A DNA stretch of 64,000 bases, taken from Gemmobacter nectariphilus DSM 15620. GTDB lineage: Bacteria; Pseudomonadota; Alphaproteobacteria; Rhodobacterales; Rhodobacteraceae. Below the pieces are notes generated by a model. That model ran no database searches and was not told the DNA's origin. It saw only the letters and a list, made by a program, of their open reading frames with translations. Shown in pieces: positions 26,792 through 37,319 of this stretch (within the stretch, counting starts at the first letter, position 1; each line of letters opens with the position of its first letter). The stretch is from NCBI RefSeq assembly GCF_000429765.1, contig NZ_AUCM01000003.1:572683-636682 (forward strand), in the 5' to 3' direction. A program made the position numbers and the translations under genes.

Positions 26792-27484
26792 ATGGCCTTT
26801 GACCGTTCCATCAAGATCGCGCCGTCGATCCTGTCCGCCGATTTCGCCGATTTCGGGCGCGAGATCCGCGCGATCGAGGATCAGGGCGCCGACTGGGTGC
26901 ATGTCGACGTGATGGACGGACATTTCGTCCCGAACCTGACCTTCGGCCCCCCGGCGGTTGCGGCCTTTCGCAAGCATGTGAAGACGGTGATGGACGTGCA
27001 TCTGATGATCGCGCCCGTCGATCCCTATATCGAGGCCTTTGCCAAGGCCGGGGCCGATATCATCACCGCCCATGTCGAGGCAGGCCCGCACATTCACCGC
27101 ACCCTGCAAGCCATTCGCGCGACAGGGAAAAAGGCAGGTGTCGCACTGAACCCGGGCACCCCGGCCGACTCGGTCGCGCATCTGCTGGACCTGGCGGACC
27201 TGATCTGCGTGATGACGGTCAACCCCGGCTTCGGCGGGCAGAAGTTCATCGACATGACCGGCAAGGTGCGCCAGCTGCGCGCGATGATCGGCGATCGGCC
27301 CGTGCATATCGAGATCGACGGCGGCGTCGATCCGGGCACCGCGCCGGGGCTGGTGGCCGCTGGGGCTGATGTGCTGGTGGCAGGCTCGGCGGTGTTCAAG
27401 GGCGGCTCGGTCGAGCGGGCGGATGTCTATGGTGCCAACATTGCCGCGATTCGCGCGGCGGCGACCGGCGCGCTGGCCGGCTGA
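26792..27484 (+). CDS. rpe: ribulose-phosphate 3-epimerase
   Basis: Interconverts ribulose-5-phosphate and xylulose-5-phosphate in the pentose-phosphate or Calvin cycle. The 230-residue TIM-barrel product has the family blocks [47 protein letters not shown] and EIDGGV; the catalytic aspartates lie in DVMDG and in EIDGG. The start ATG is at 26792 with GGGGGATGCCGCC upstream. No Calvin-cycle genes are adjacent. It is followed at once by an intergenic repeat element. Confidence 0.96.
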   Translation: MAFDRSIKIAPSILSADFADFGREIRAIEDQGADWVHVDVMDGHFVPNLTFGPPAVAAFRKHVKTVMDVHLMIAPVDPYIEAFAKAGADIITAHVEAGPHIHRTLQAIRATGKKAGVALNPGTPADSVAHLLDLADLICVMTVNPGFGGQKFIDMTGKVRQLRAMIGDRPVHIEIDGGVDPGTAPGLVAAGADVLVAGSAVFKGGSVERADVYGANIAAIRAAATGALAG

Positions 27485-27490
27485 ACACAG

Positions 27491-27560
27491 AGAGGGGGAC
27501 CAGTCCCCCTCTTGGCCCGTGCCGGGCCAATTCACCCCCTGGGGTATTTGGGGAAGGTGA
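27491..27560 (+). repeat. intergenic two-hairpin/TATTTG element, copy 4
   Basis: Directly 3' of rpe: hairpin 1 is AGAGGGGGA-CCAG-TCCCCCTCT (27491-27512), hairpin 2 is TTGGCCCG-TGC-CGGGCCAA (27512-27530), then TTCACCCCCT, GGGGTATTTG (27541-27550) and a GGGAAGGTGATG tail. Stem sequences differ from copy 1 but pair perfectly. Confidence 0.8.
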
Positions 27561-27609
27561 TGTGTGCAGACAGCGGGCTGCCGCTGCCAGATCGCGCGCG
27601 CCTGCCCCT

Positions 27610-27635
27610 TCACCTTTCTGCAAATACCCTCTGAC
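27610..27635 (-). repeat. intergenic TATTTG element, copy 5 (core and tail only)
   Basis: On the minus strand, 3' of holC: GAGGGTATTTG followed by CAGAAAGGTGAAGG. No hairpin as clean as in copies 1, 2 and 4 is seen before it. It lies tail to tail with copy 4 between convergent rpe and holC. Confidence 0.6.
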
Positions 27636-27679
27636 ATCGCCGCCCCGCGCGCGATCGGGTCGGGGGCGCGGCCGCGGCG

Positions 27680-28146
27680 TCAGGTCTTGCGTTTTGCCGT
27701 CTGCATCTGCCAGCGCCCCGAAGCCTCGGACCAGTATTCGGCGTCGGCCCCGGCGCCGGTCAGGGTGCGCCATTGGACGCGGGCCGTTTCCACCGCAGCC
27801 GGATCCGAGCCGTCAAACACGATCCAGGCCCGTTCCAGCGCCGCCACCTCGTCGGCGCTGACATCGGCGCCGTCCAGCGCCAGCAAGGCGCGGGCACCGT
27901 TCGGCATGGCTGTCCCTTGGGTCAGCAAAACCGGCTGGTCGGCATCATGCGGCCCGCCGGCCAGACCATGGGGCAGGAAGCTGTCCTCGGGGTCGAGCCA
28001 CAGCCGTTCGTCCAGCCGCTCGAGCGCGGCGCGGTTTGCACCGCGGATCACCACGCGCCAGCCCATTCCCAGCGCGCGGGTCACGTTCAGCCGCACCACA
28101 TCCTCGGGCGAGGATCGCGTCAGGTGAAAGAACAGCGCGTGGCCCA

Positions 28147-28147
<1 letters not shown>
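27680..28147 (-). CDS. holC: DNA polymerase III chi subunit
   Basis: Chi links the clamp-loader complex to single-stranded DNA-binding protein at the replication fork. The 155-residue product starts MGHALFFHLTRSSPEDVV and contains GWRVVIRGANRAALERLDERLW and the ending YWSEASGRWQMQTAKRK, which fit the HolC family and its usual length. The ATG at 28147 overlaps the stop codon of pepA (TGATG), so translation is coupled. The pepA-holC order is the same in many proteobacteria. Confidence 0.92.
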
Positions 28148-29610
<1,463 letters not shown>

Positions 29611-29747
29611 GGCGGTCTCCCTGAGATTTGGCCGAAGCCTAGCGGTGCGGCGAGACCTTGGCCAGAGGCCGCCGACGGACGAATCCGGGTTTTCGCGCGG
29701 GGCGTTCCGGTCTAGGACAGGGCGTTTGCTACCTTTGGGGGAAGGTC

Positions 29748-30872
29748 TTGCTGTCGCGATTCGACAGATACCTGCTGTCGCAGCTGCTGATGCTGTTCGG
29801 CTTCTTCTCGCTTGTGCTGGTGGCGGTCTATTGGGTGAACCGGGCGGTGACGCTGTTCGACCGGCTGATCGGCGACGGGCAGACGGCGCTGGTCTTTCTG
29901 GAACTGACGGCGCTGACACTGCCCAATGTGATCCGTCTGGTGCTGCCGGTGGCGGCCTTTGCGGCCTCGGCCTATGTGACCAACCGGCTGAGCACGGAAT
30001 CCGAGCTGGTCGTCATGCAGGCGACCGGCTTTTCGGCGTTCCGGCTGGCGCGGCCGGTGCTGGCCTTTGGCCTGATCGTGGCGGCGATGATGGCGGTGCT
30101 GGTCAACGTGCTGGTCCCGGCCAGCCGCGTGGCGCTGGACGTGCGGCAGGCCGCGATTTCGGAAAATGTCACCGCCCGCTTCCTGCGCGACGGGGTGTTC
30201 CAGTTCCCGGCCGATGGCGTGACCTTCTATATCCGCGAGATCACCGAGACCGGGGAGCTGCGCGACATCTTCCTGTCGGATGCGCGGTCCAGCACCAGCC
30301 GCACCAGCTATACCGCCAAGCGGGCGCTGCTGGCGCGCTCACCCAGCGGGCCCAAGCTGGTGCTGTTCGAGGGCATGGCGCAAACCCTGACGCTGGACGA
30401 TCTGCGGCTGGCGGTCACCCGGTTCGAAAATTTCACCTATGATCTGGGCGCCGTGCTGTCACCCACAGCGCTGGGTCTGCGGGACGAGGCCTCGCTGTCC
30501 ACCGCCGCACTGCTGCGTGCCGGGCCCGAGGAACAGGCGCTGACCCGCAAGTCCCGCGCCCTTCTGCTCTATGAAGGGCACTACCGGATCGCGCAGCCCT
30601 TCCTTGCGACGGCCGCTGCCCTGATCGGGTTTTCCTCGCTGATGGTTGGCGCCTTCAGCCGGTTCGGGCTGTGGAAGCAGCTGCTGGGCGGTGCGCTGGG
30701 GCTGGTGCTGGTGCAGATGGTCGCGAACAGCACCGAAACCCTGGCCGTGCGCGATGAACGGCTGTGGCCGCTGGTCTGGGCGGCGCCCCTGGTGGGTGCG
30801 GGGCTGTCGCTCGTGCTGCTATGGCTGTCGCAGCGCCCGCATGGGCTGTTCCGGCGGCGGAGGCCGGCATGA
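29748..30872 (+). CDS. lptF: lipopolysaccharide export permease LptF
   Basis: Inner-membrane half of the LptB2FG transporter that lifts LPS from the membrane to the LptC/A bridge. The 374-residue product has six predicted membrane helices, three near each end, with a periplasmic beta-jellyroll domain between (about 120-260). The N-terminus LSRFDRYLLSQLLMLFGFFS is typical. No ATG fits: a TTG at 29748 with GGGGGAAGG just before it is the best start, the CTG at 29751 being an alternative. Its stop overlaps the lptG start (ATGA). Confidence 0.92.
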   Translation: MLSRFDRYLLSQLLMLFGFFSLVLVAVYWVNRAVTLFDRLIGDGQTALVFLELTALTLPNVIRLVLPVAAFAASAYVTNRLSTESELVVMQATGFSAFRLARPVLAFGLIVAAMMAVLVNVLVPASRVALDVRQAAISENVTARFLRDGVFQFPADGVTFYIREITETGELRDIFLSDARSSTSRTSYTAKRALLARSPSGPKLVLFEGMAQTLTLDDLRLAVTRFENFTYDLGAVLSPTALGLRDEASLSTAALLRAGPEEQALTRKSRALLLYEGHYRIAQPFLATAAALIGFSSLMVGAFSRFGLWKQLLGGALGLVLVQMVANSTETLAVRDERLWPLVWAAPLVGAGLSLVLLWLSQRPHGLFRRRRPA

Positions 30873-31969
30873 AGCTGGGGCTGTATCTGGCGCGGCGCTT
30901 CCTGATCTCGGTTGCCATCGTGGCGGCGGTGTTCGGGGGGATCTTGCTGCTGATCGAGATGGTGGAACAGATCCGGCGCTTTGCCGGCAATCCCAATGTC
31001 GGGCTGGGGCAGGCATTCCAGATCGCGGCGCTGAACCTGCCGGGGGGCCTCTATCGCATCTTGCCGCTGGTCGTCATGCTGGGGGCGGTCGCGATGTTCC
31101 TGGCGCTGGCCCGATCGTCCGAGCTGGTGGTGATCCGGGCCGCAGGACGCTCGGCCATCCGGGCGCTGGTCGCGCCCGCGCTGACAGCCTTCCTGCTGGG
31201 GCTGGTCGCGGTCGCGCTGATCAATCCCATGGTGGTGGCCACCAGCCGGGTGGCTGACGATGTGGCCTCGTCGCTGGCCCGCGATGGCAGCCAGTCGGTG
31301 CTGTCGGTCAGCCAGGAAGGGCTGTGGCTGCGCCAGGGCAACCCCGATGGCCAGACCGTGATCCGCGCCGCGCGCGCCAACCTGGATGGCACGCATCTGT
31401 TCACCGTGACCTTCCTGAATTTTGACGCCAGCGGTCAGCCCGTCTCGCGCCTGGAGGCGGCCGAGGCGGTGCTCTCGCCCGGGGCCTGGACGCTGAACAC
31501 GGTCAAGAGCTGGCAGCTGGACACCCCCAACCCCGAGACCGCCGCGATCCATGCCGAAACCGAGATGCTGCCCACCGATCTGACCGCCAGCAAGATCCGG
31601 GAAAGCTTCTCGGCCCCCGATGCGGTGGCGATCTGGGATCTGCCGGGCTTCATCGCAGGGCTGGAACGCGCGGGCTTTTCGGCGCAAAAGCACCGGGTCT
31701 GGCTGCAGCGCGAACTTGCGCTGCCCTTGACCCTTGCGGTCATGGTGCTGCTTGCGGCAGGCTTCACCATGCGGCATGTCCGGTTCGGACGGTCGGGCAC
31801 GATGGTTCTGATGGCGGTTCTGGCGGGGTTCGCAATGTTCTTCCTGCGCAACTTCGCGCAAGTTCTTGGGGAAAACGGACAAATCCCGGTGGCGATGGCC
31901 GCCTGGGCGCCGCCTGCCGTGGCGCTGATGGCCTCGCTTGGCTTGCTGCTGCACCTGGAGGATGGCTGA
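30869..31969 (+). CDS. lptG: lipopolysaccharide export permease LptG
   Basis: Partner of LptF in the LPS export permease. The 366-residue product has the same layout: helices at about 11-29, 55-75 and 100-125, a periplasmic domain, then three C-terminal helices ending in ALMASLGLLLHLEDG. The start ATG at 30869 overlaps the lptF stop by four bases, and its own stop overlaps the lptD start. The LptB ATPase and LptC are not in the window. Confidence 0.95.
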   Translation: MKLGLYLARRFLISVAIVAAVFGGILLLIEMVEQIRRFAGNPNVGLGQAFQIAALNLPGGLYRILPLVVMLGAVAMFLALARSSELVVIRAAGRSAIRALVAPALTAFLLGLVAVALINPMVVATSRVADDVASSLARDGSQSVLSVSQEGLWLRQGNPDGQTVIRAARANLDGTHLFTVTFLNFDASGQPVSRLEAAEAVLSPGAWTLNTVKSWQLDTPNPETAAIHAETEMLPTDLTASKIRESFSAPDAVAIWDLPGFIAGLERAGFSAQKHRVWLQRELALPLTLAVMVLLAAGFTMRHVRFGRSGTMVLMAVLAGFAMFFLRNFAQVLGENGQIPVAMAAWAPPAVALMASLGLLLHLEDG

Positions 31970-34101
31970 TGCGCGCCCCCCGCCTTGCCGCGATGATTCT
32001 GGCGCTGGGGCTGGCCCTGGCACCGGCGGCCCGCGCCCAGGACGCCGGGGCGGCCACGCTGGTGGCCGACAGCGTCCGCATTGCCGGCAACCGCACCCTG
32101 ATCGCGCGCGGCAATGTCGAGATCCTGTATCGCGCGACACGCCTGAGGGCGGCCGGTGTCAGCTATGACCGCACCAGTGGCGCGCTGACGATCGAAGGGC
32201 CGATCGTGCTGACCGATGACAGGGGCAGCGTGGTTCTGGCCGATTCCGCGCAGCTGTCGGACGATATGCGCGACGGGATCCTGACCTCGGCGCGCATGGT
32301 GATGGACCGCCAGATGCAGATTGCGGCGGCGGAGATGCAGCGGCTGGGCGGGCGCTATACCGTGCTGTCGCGCGCTGTCGCCTCTTCGTGCGAAGTTTGC
32401 GCCAAGCATCCCACGCCGCTTTGGGAAATCCGGGCCCGCCGGGTGATCCATGACCAGCAGGAACGCCAGCTCTATTTCGACAGTGCCCAGCTGCGCGTGG
32501 CCGGGGTGCCGATCTACTGGGTGCCGCATCTGCGCATGCCCGACCCAACCCTGACGCGGGCGACCGGGTTCCTGATGCCCAGCCTGGTCAGCACCTCGCG
32601 TCTGGGAACCGGCATTCAGGTGCCCTACTTCATCCGGCTTGGGCAAAGCCGCGATCTGACGCTGACGCCGTTCCTGGCCTCCAAGGACGTGCGCTCGCTG
32701 GGGATCCGCTATCGCCAGGCGTTCCGCACGGGCGAAATTGCCATCACCGGCGCCCTCAGCCATGACCGCGAGGTCACCGGCCGGCGCGGCTGGCTGGCCG
32801 CCGAGGGGCGCTTTTCGCTGCCCGACGGGTTCGAATTGCGCTTTGCCGGCGAGACGATCAGCGATCCGGCCTATTTCCGCGACTATGGCCTGTCTGACAA
32901 GGACCGGCTGGAAAGCTCGCTGGTGGTCAGCCGCACGCGGGTGGGCGAACATATCGGCGGGCGGCTGGTGCATGTGCATTCGATCCGTTCGGGCGAGGTG
33001 AACGCCACGCTGCCGCAGCTGTCGGCCGATGTCGGCTGGACCCGGCGCCTTGCCCTGCCCGGCCTTGGCGGCACGGCAACGCTCAGCTTCGAAAGCCACG
33101 CGCACCGGCGCTCGTCGGATGCGGACATCCTCGGGCGCGACGTCGCGCGCGGCACCTTGTCGGCCTTCTGGCGGCGCGACTGGGTGGGGCCTGCCGGCAT
33201 ACTGGCGGCCGTCGAGACCGGCGCCACGATCGACCTGCACAAGATCTCGCAAGATTCGACCTGGCCCAGCCAGATCACCACCGTGACCCCCGCGGCCCTC
33301 GTCGAGCTGCGCTGGCCCTGGGCGCGCACCGATGGCGCGGGCAATGCCGATGTGATCGAGCCGGTGATGCAGCTGGTCTGGTCGCGCCTTGCCCAGACCA
33401 ACAACGTGCCGAACGAAGACAGCACGCTGATCGAATTCGACGAAGGCAACCTGTTCGGCTTTTCGCGGTTTTCCGGCGCCGACCGGCGCGAAGGCGGCAC
33501 CCGGGTCAATGCCGGGCTGCAATGGACGCGTCAAAGCGCCAGCGGCTGGAATGTCGTGGCCAGCGCGGGGCGCGTCTACCGTCTGTCGGGCACCGGCCAG
33601 TTCACCGCGGCCTCGGGCCTTGCGGGGCGCAAATCCGATTGGGTGACCGCGCTGCATCTTGCCGCGCCGAACGGCACGCTGTTCCAGGGCCGCGCCGTGT
33701 TCGACGACCGCCTGACCCTCGCCCGCGGCGAAATGCGCCTGGCGATGGAGCGCGACCGCTTCGGCCTGGCCGCCGGCTGGCTGTGGGCCGAGGCAGATGC
33801 CGCGGAAAACCGGCTGACCGATACGGCGGAATGGGTGTTCGACGGCCGGATCAAGCTGTCCGACAGCTGGAATGCCAAGGCCCTGGCGCGCCATGACTAT
33901 CGCGCGCGCCGCACCACCGCCGCCGCCCTTGCGCTGGAATTCGTCAACGAATGCCTGCGCATGGACGTGACGGTCAAACGCAGCTTCACCTCGTCCACCA
34001 CGGTGCAGCCCTCGACCAGCATCGGCCTGTCGGTTGATCTGCTGGGCTTTGGCAATGCGCGATCGGCGGGAACCGCCGCCGGCAAGTCCTGCCGCTACTA
34101 G
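31969..34101 (+). CDS. lptD: LPS-assembly protein LptD
   Basis: Outer-membrane beta-barrel that inserts LPS into the outer leaflet with LptE. The 710-residue product has a signal peptide ending near ARAQ-DAG, a periplasmic OstA-like N-terminal domain (about 25-135) and a large C-terminal beta-barrel domain. The region SSCEVCAKHPTPLWEIRARR near residue 140 carries a close cysteine pair, with a further Cys near 659 and one near the C-terminus, so disulfides like those of E. coli LptD may form. The start overlaps lptG. It is followed by surA, the chaperone of such barrels. Confidence 0.95.
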   Translation: MRAPRLAAMILALGLALAPAARAQDAGAATLVADSVRIAGNRTLIARGNVEILYRATRLRAAGVSYDRTSGALTIEGPIVLTDDRGSVVLADSAQLSDDMRDGILTSARMVMDRQMQIAAAEMQRLGGRYTVLSRAVASSCEVCAKHPTPLWEIRARRVIHDQQERQLYFDSAQLRVAGVPIYWVPHLRMPDPTLTRATGFLMPSLVSTSRLGTGIQVPYFIRLGQSRDLTLTPFLASKDVRSLGIRYRQAFRTGEIAITGALSHDREVTGRRGWLAAEGRFSLPDGFELRFAGETISDPAYFRDYGLSDKDRLESSLVVSRTRVGEHIGGRLVHVHSIRSGEVNATLPQLSADVGWTRRLALPGLGGTATLSFESHAHRRSSDADILGRDVARGTLSAFWRRDWVGPAGILAAVETGATIDLHKISQDSTWPSQITTVTPAALVELRWPWARTDGAGNADVIEPVMQLVWSRLAQTNNVPNEDSTLIEFDEGNLFGFSRFSGADRREGGTRVNAGLQWTRQSASGWNVVASAGRVYRLSGTGQFTAASGLAGRKSDWVTALHLAAPNGTLFQGRAVFDDRLTLARGEMRLAMERDRFGLAAGWLWAEADAAENRLTDTAEWVFDGRIKLSDSWNAKALARHDYRARRTTAAALALEFVNECLRMDVTVKRSFTSSTTVQPSTSIGLSVDLLGFGNARSAGTAAGKSCRY

Positions 34102-34167
34102 GGGCTGGCCTTTTTCGCGCGTTTGACGCAAGTGTTGGAACGACAAGACGGAACGGAAGACGACCCG

Positions 34168-35361
34168 ATGCGCCAGACCCTCGTTGCCGCCACTGCCCTG
34201 CTGGCTGTCACGCTTGCCGTGGCCCTGCCAGGGCCTGCTGCTGCCCAGAGCTCGGCGTTCTCGCCAAGGGTTCAGGTCGATGGCAGGGTCATCACCCATT
34301 ACGAATATGACCAGCGCCTGCGCTTCATGACGCTGCTGAACGCCCCAGGCGATCTGCGCCTCGAGGCCGAGAAGTCGCTGATCGAGGATCGGCTGCGCCT
34401 GATCGCCGCCGACCGGATGAAAATCCGCGTGACGCCCGATCAGATCAAGGCCGGCATGGCCGAATTCGCGGGCCGTTTTGAAATGCAGCCCGAGGAATTC
34501 GTGACCATTCTGGAACAGAATGGCGTTGCCGCCGCGACCTTCCGCGATTTCGTCCATGCGGGTCTGGCCTGGCGCGAAGTGGTGCGCCAGAAATTCGGCC
34601 CGAGGGCGCTTGCCTCGATCTATGAGCCCGAGATCGACCGCGCCATGTCGGCGCTGACCCAGAAGGCGACCACCCGCGTTCTGCTGTCCGAGATCCTGAT
34701 CCCGGCCTCGAAGAAAAACCTGGCCAGCGAATTGTCGGCCAGCCTGAAGGGCGAGGGCGCCTTTGCCGCTGCCGCGCGCACCCATTCGACGGGGCCGACC
34801 GCGGCCCAGGGCGGGCGCGTCGACTGGCGCAACGCCGCCGTGTTGCCGCAACAGGTCATGGCGGTGCTGGAAGGGATGACCCCTGGCCAGGTTTCGGCCC
34901 CCGTGCGGCTGCCCGACGGGCATTATGCCGTCTATCTGCTGCGTCAGGTCGAACAGCGCGACAAGCTGACCCCGCAGACCACGGCCGTGACCTATGCCCG
35001 CCTTGCCCTGCCCGGCGCCGGAACCCCGGCAACCGAGGCGTCGGTGGCCAGCATCCGCGCCCGGGTCGACACCTGCAACGATCTGAATGCCTGGGGCACG
35101 GTCACGCAGGAAACGGTGGCCCAAAGCGCGCTGCCGCGCGATCTGGCGCCGCGTCTGGCCGGGCTGGATGCCAATGAGATGGTCGTCTATGCCTCGGGTG
35201 GCACGCAGATGGTGCTGATGCTGTGCTCGCGCCGCGTGGCGGGCGAGGGTGAGCCGGATCGCGACACGGTGCGCGCGCGCCTTGCCGAACAGCGGGTCAA
35301 CAGCGAATCCGAGATGTATCTGCAGCAGCTTCGCTCGAACGCGAATATCCGGCGGCCCTGA
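34168..35361 (+). CDS. surA: SurA-type periplasmic peptidyl-prolyl isomerase/chaperone
   Basis: Chaperone for outer-membrane proteins, including LptD encoded just upstream. The 397-residue product has a signal peptide (cleavage near AAAQ-SSA), an N-terminal SurA helical domain (about 26-165) and a parvulin domain (about 170-280) with TRVLLSEILIP, FAAAARTHSTGPTAAQGGRV and GHYAVYLLRQ. Only one parvulin domain is evident, rather than the two of E. coli SurA. A poorly conserved C-terminal region with two cysteines follows. The ATG at 34168 was chosen because it begins the signal peptide. It ends 7 bp before pdxA. Confidence 0.88.
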   Translation: MRQTLVAATALLAVTLAVALPGPAAAQSSAFSPRVQVDGRVITHYEYDQRLRFMTLLNAPGDLRLEAEKSLIEDRLRLIAADRMKIRVTPDQIKAGMAEFAGRFEMQPEEFVTILEQNGVAAATFRDFVHAGLAWREVVRQKFGPRALASIYEPEIDRAMSALTQKATTRVLLSEILIPASKKNLASELSASLKGEGAFAAAARTHSTGPTAAQGGRVDWRNAAVLPQQVMAVLEGMTPGQVSAPVRLPDGHYAVYLLRQVEQRDKLTPQTTAVTYARLALPGAGTPATEASVASIRARVDTCNDLNAWGTVTQETVAQSALPRDLAPRLAGLDANEMVVYASGGTQMVLMLCSRRVAGEGEPDRDTVRARLAEQRVNSESEMYLQQLRSNANIRRP

Positions 35362-35368
35362 GCGCAGG

Positions 35369-36346
35369 ATGCCCGATATCCTGCCCATCGCGGTCAGCTG
35401 CGGCGAGCCAGCCGGGATCGGCGCAGAGCTTGTGGTCAAGGCCCGGGCGCAGCTGGGATCCGAGGTGCCGTTCTTCTGGATCGGCGATCCGGCGCATCTG
35501 CCGCGCGGGGCGCGCATTGCCCAGATCGACCGGCCCGAGGCCGCGCTGTCGGTGCATGGCGACGTATTGCCCGTGCTGGCGCAGGAATTTGCAGGCGTTG
35601 CGGTTCCCGGTCAGCCCGACCCGGCGAATGCGGCCGGGGTGGTGGCCGCGATCGAGCAGGCGGTTGCGCTGACCATGGCCGGCAAGGCGGCGGCGGTCTG
35701 CACCCTGCCGATCAACAAGAAGGTCTTGCAGGACGGCGCAGGCTTTGGCTTTCCGGGCCATACCGAATTTCTGGCCCATCTTGCCGGCGGTGTGGATGTG
35801 GTGATGTGCCTGGCCTCGGACAGGCTGAAGGTGGTTCCGGCGACGATCCACATTCCGCTGTCCGAGGTGCCGCGCGCCCTGACCCCGGCGCGGCTGGAGC
35901 GGGTGATCCGCCTGACCGCCGCAGGCATGGAGCGGGACTTTGGCATCATCGGCCCACGGATCGCCGTCGCCGGGCTGAACCCCCATGCCGGCGAGGGCGG
36001 CAACATGGGCCGCGAAGAGGTCGACTGGATCGCCCCCCTGGTGGCCCGGCTGGCGGCCGAAGGGCTGGCGGTTTACGGCCCCCTGCCTGCCGATACGATG
36101 TTCCACGCAAGGGCGCGGGCCGGCTATGACGTGGCGGTCTGCGCCTATCACGATCAGGCGCTGATCCCGATCAAGACGCTGGCCTTTGACGAGGGCGTGA
36201 ACGTCACGCTGGGGCTGCCGTTCATCCGCACCTCGCCGGATCATGGCACGGCGTTTGACATTGCCGGCAAGGGCATTGCCAAGCCGGAGTCGGTGGTGGC
36301 GGCCTTGCGGATGGCGGCACGCATGGCAGCGGCGCGCGGGCGGTAA
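35369..36346 (+). CDS. pdxA: 4-hydroxythreonine-4-phosphate dehydrogenase
   Basis: NAD-dependent oxidation and decarboxylation of 4-phosphohydroxy-L-threonine in pyridoxal-phosphate synthesis. The 325-residue product has the N-terminal SCGEPAGIGAELV block, FPGHTEFLA, a GLNPHAGEGGNMGREE motif and AYHDQALIPIK, which hold the metal-binding histidines and aspartate. The start ATG at 35369 follows GAGCGCAGG. It sits between surA and rsmA, the same order as in E. coli. Confidence 0.95.
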   Translation: MPDILPIAVSCGEPAGIGAELVVKARAQLGSEVPFFWIGDPAHLPRGARIAQIDRPEAALSVHGDVLPVLAQEFAGVAVPGQPDPANAAGVVAAIEQAVALTMAGKAAAVCTLPINKKVLQDGAGFGFPGHTEFLAHLAGGVDVVMCLASDRLKVVPATIHIPLSEVPRALTPARLERVIRLTAAGMERDFGIIGPRIAVAGLNPHAGEGGNMGREEVDWIAPLVARLAAEGLAVYGPLPADTMFHARARAGYDVAVCAYHDQALIPIKTLAFDEGVNVTLGLPFIRTSPDHGTAFDIAGKGIAKPESVVAALRMAARMAAARGR

Positions 36347-36354
36347 GGGCGGGA

Positions 36355-36410
36355 CCGGGGGTTTCACACCCCCGGACCCCCGTGGGGTATTTGAGAAAAG
36401 GCAAAGACAG
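36355..36410 (+). repeat. intergenic hairpin/TATTTG element, copy 6
   Basis: Directly after pdxA: a hairpin CCGGGGGT-TTCA-CACCCCCGG (36355-36375), CCCCCGT, GGGGTATTTG (36384-36393) and the tail AGAAAAGGCAAAGACAGGAG. The purine-rich tail runs to within 11 bp of the rsmA start and probably provides its ribosome binding site. Nearly the same sequence lies inverted at 59731-59770. Confidence 0.8.
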
Positions 36411-36421
36411 GAGCGGTCGGC

Positions 36422-37264
36422 ATGGCGGCCATCGATGGTCTGCCCCCCCTGCGCGAGGTGATCGCGGCGCATGGGCTGGTGGCAAAGAAGCAGCTGGGGC
36501 AGAACTTCCTGCTGGATCTGAACCTGACCGCGCGGATCGCCCGGTCGGCGGGGGATCTGAGTGGCTCGGATGTGCTGGAGGTGGGGCCGGGGCCAGGCGG
36601 GCTGACGCGCGGGCTGCTGGCGGAAGGCGCGCGCCATGTGCTGGCGGTCGAGAAAGATGCCCGCTGTCTGCCGGCGCTGGCCGAGATTGCCGAAGCCTAT
36701 CCCGGGCGGCTCGAGGTCGTGAATGGCGACGCGCTGGAGGTGGACGCGGCGGCGCGGTTGCAGGCGCCGGTGAAGATCATCGCCAACCTGCCCTATAACG
36801 TCGGGACCGAATTGCTGGTGCGCTGGCTGACGCCGCCCGAATGGCCGCCGTTCTGGCAGAGCCTGACGCTGATGTTCCAGAAGGAAGTCGCCGAACGGAT
36901 CGTGGCCAAGCCCGGCAGTTCGGCCTATGGGCGGCTGGCCCTGCTGGCGCAGTGGCGGTGCGATGCGAGGATCGTGCTGACCTTGCCGCCCGAGGCCTTT
37001 GTGCCAGCGCCCAAGGTGCATTCGGCGGTGGTCCAGCTGACAGCGCTGCCCCAGCCGCGTTATCCGGCGGATGCCAAGGTGCTGGAGCGGGTGGTTGCCG
37101 CGGCCTTCAACCAGCGGCGCAAGATGCTGCGCTCGGCCCTCAAGGGGCTGGCCCCGGATATCGAGGCGCGGCTGACGGCGGCCGGGATCGAACCGACGCG
37201 GCGGGCCGAGGAAATATCGCTGGAAGGGTTCTGCGCGCTGGCGAGGGAACTGGCCCGCACCTAG
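36422..37264 (+). CDS. rsmA: 16S rRNA (adenine1518-N6/adenine1519-N6)-dimethyltransferase
   Basis: Dimethylates two adjacent adenosines in the 3'-terminal hairpin of 16S rRNA with S-adenosylmethionine. The 280-residue product has the family blocks [27 protein letters not shown] (SAM motif I) and the catalytic NLPYN. It is the last gene of the lptF-lptG-lptD-surA-pdxA-rsmA cluster and is followed by a bidirectional terminator. Confidence 0.96.
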   Translation: MAAIDGLPPLREVIAAHGLVAKKQLGQNFLLDLNLTARIARSAGDLSGSDVLEVGPGPGGLTRGLLAEGARHVLAVEKDARCLPALAEIAEAYPGRLEVVNGDALEVDAAARLQAPVKIIANLPYNVGTELLVRWLTPPEWPPFWQSLTLMFQKEVAERIVAKPGSSAYGRLALLAQWRCDARIVLTLPPEAFVPAPKVHSAVVQLTALPQPRYPADAKVLERVVAAAFNQRRKMLRSALKGLAPDIEARLTAAGIEPTRRAEEISLEGFCALARELART

Positions 37265-37289
37265 CGCGGCCTTGCGAGGGCCTGTGAAA

Positions 37290-37318
37290 AAGGGCGGCTG
37301 AAGCGCCGCCCTTGTTCA
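37290..37318. terminator. bidirectional terminator between rsmA and the DUF4167 gene
   Basis: The stem AAGGGCGGC (37290-37298) pairs with GCCGCCCTT (37305-37313). T-rich sequence follows on plus (GTTCATT), and on minus the stem is followed by TTTCACAGG directly after the Ts of the stem. It lies between convergent genes. Confidence 0.8.
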
Positions 37319-37319
37319 T

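Noticed and set aside
31435..35517. A very long minus-strand open frame (1360 codons)
   Set aside because: It is wholly antisense to lptG, lptD and surA, has low-complexity Arg/Gln/His composition and no domain; caused by high GC at third positions of the real genes.
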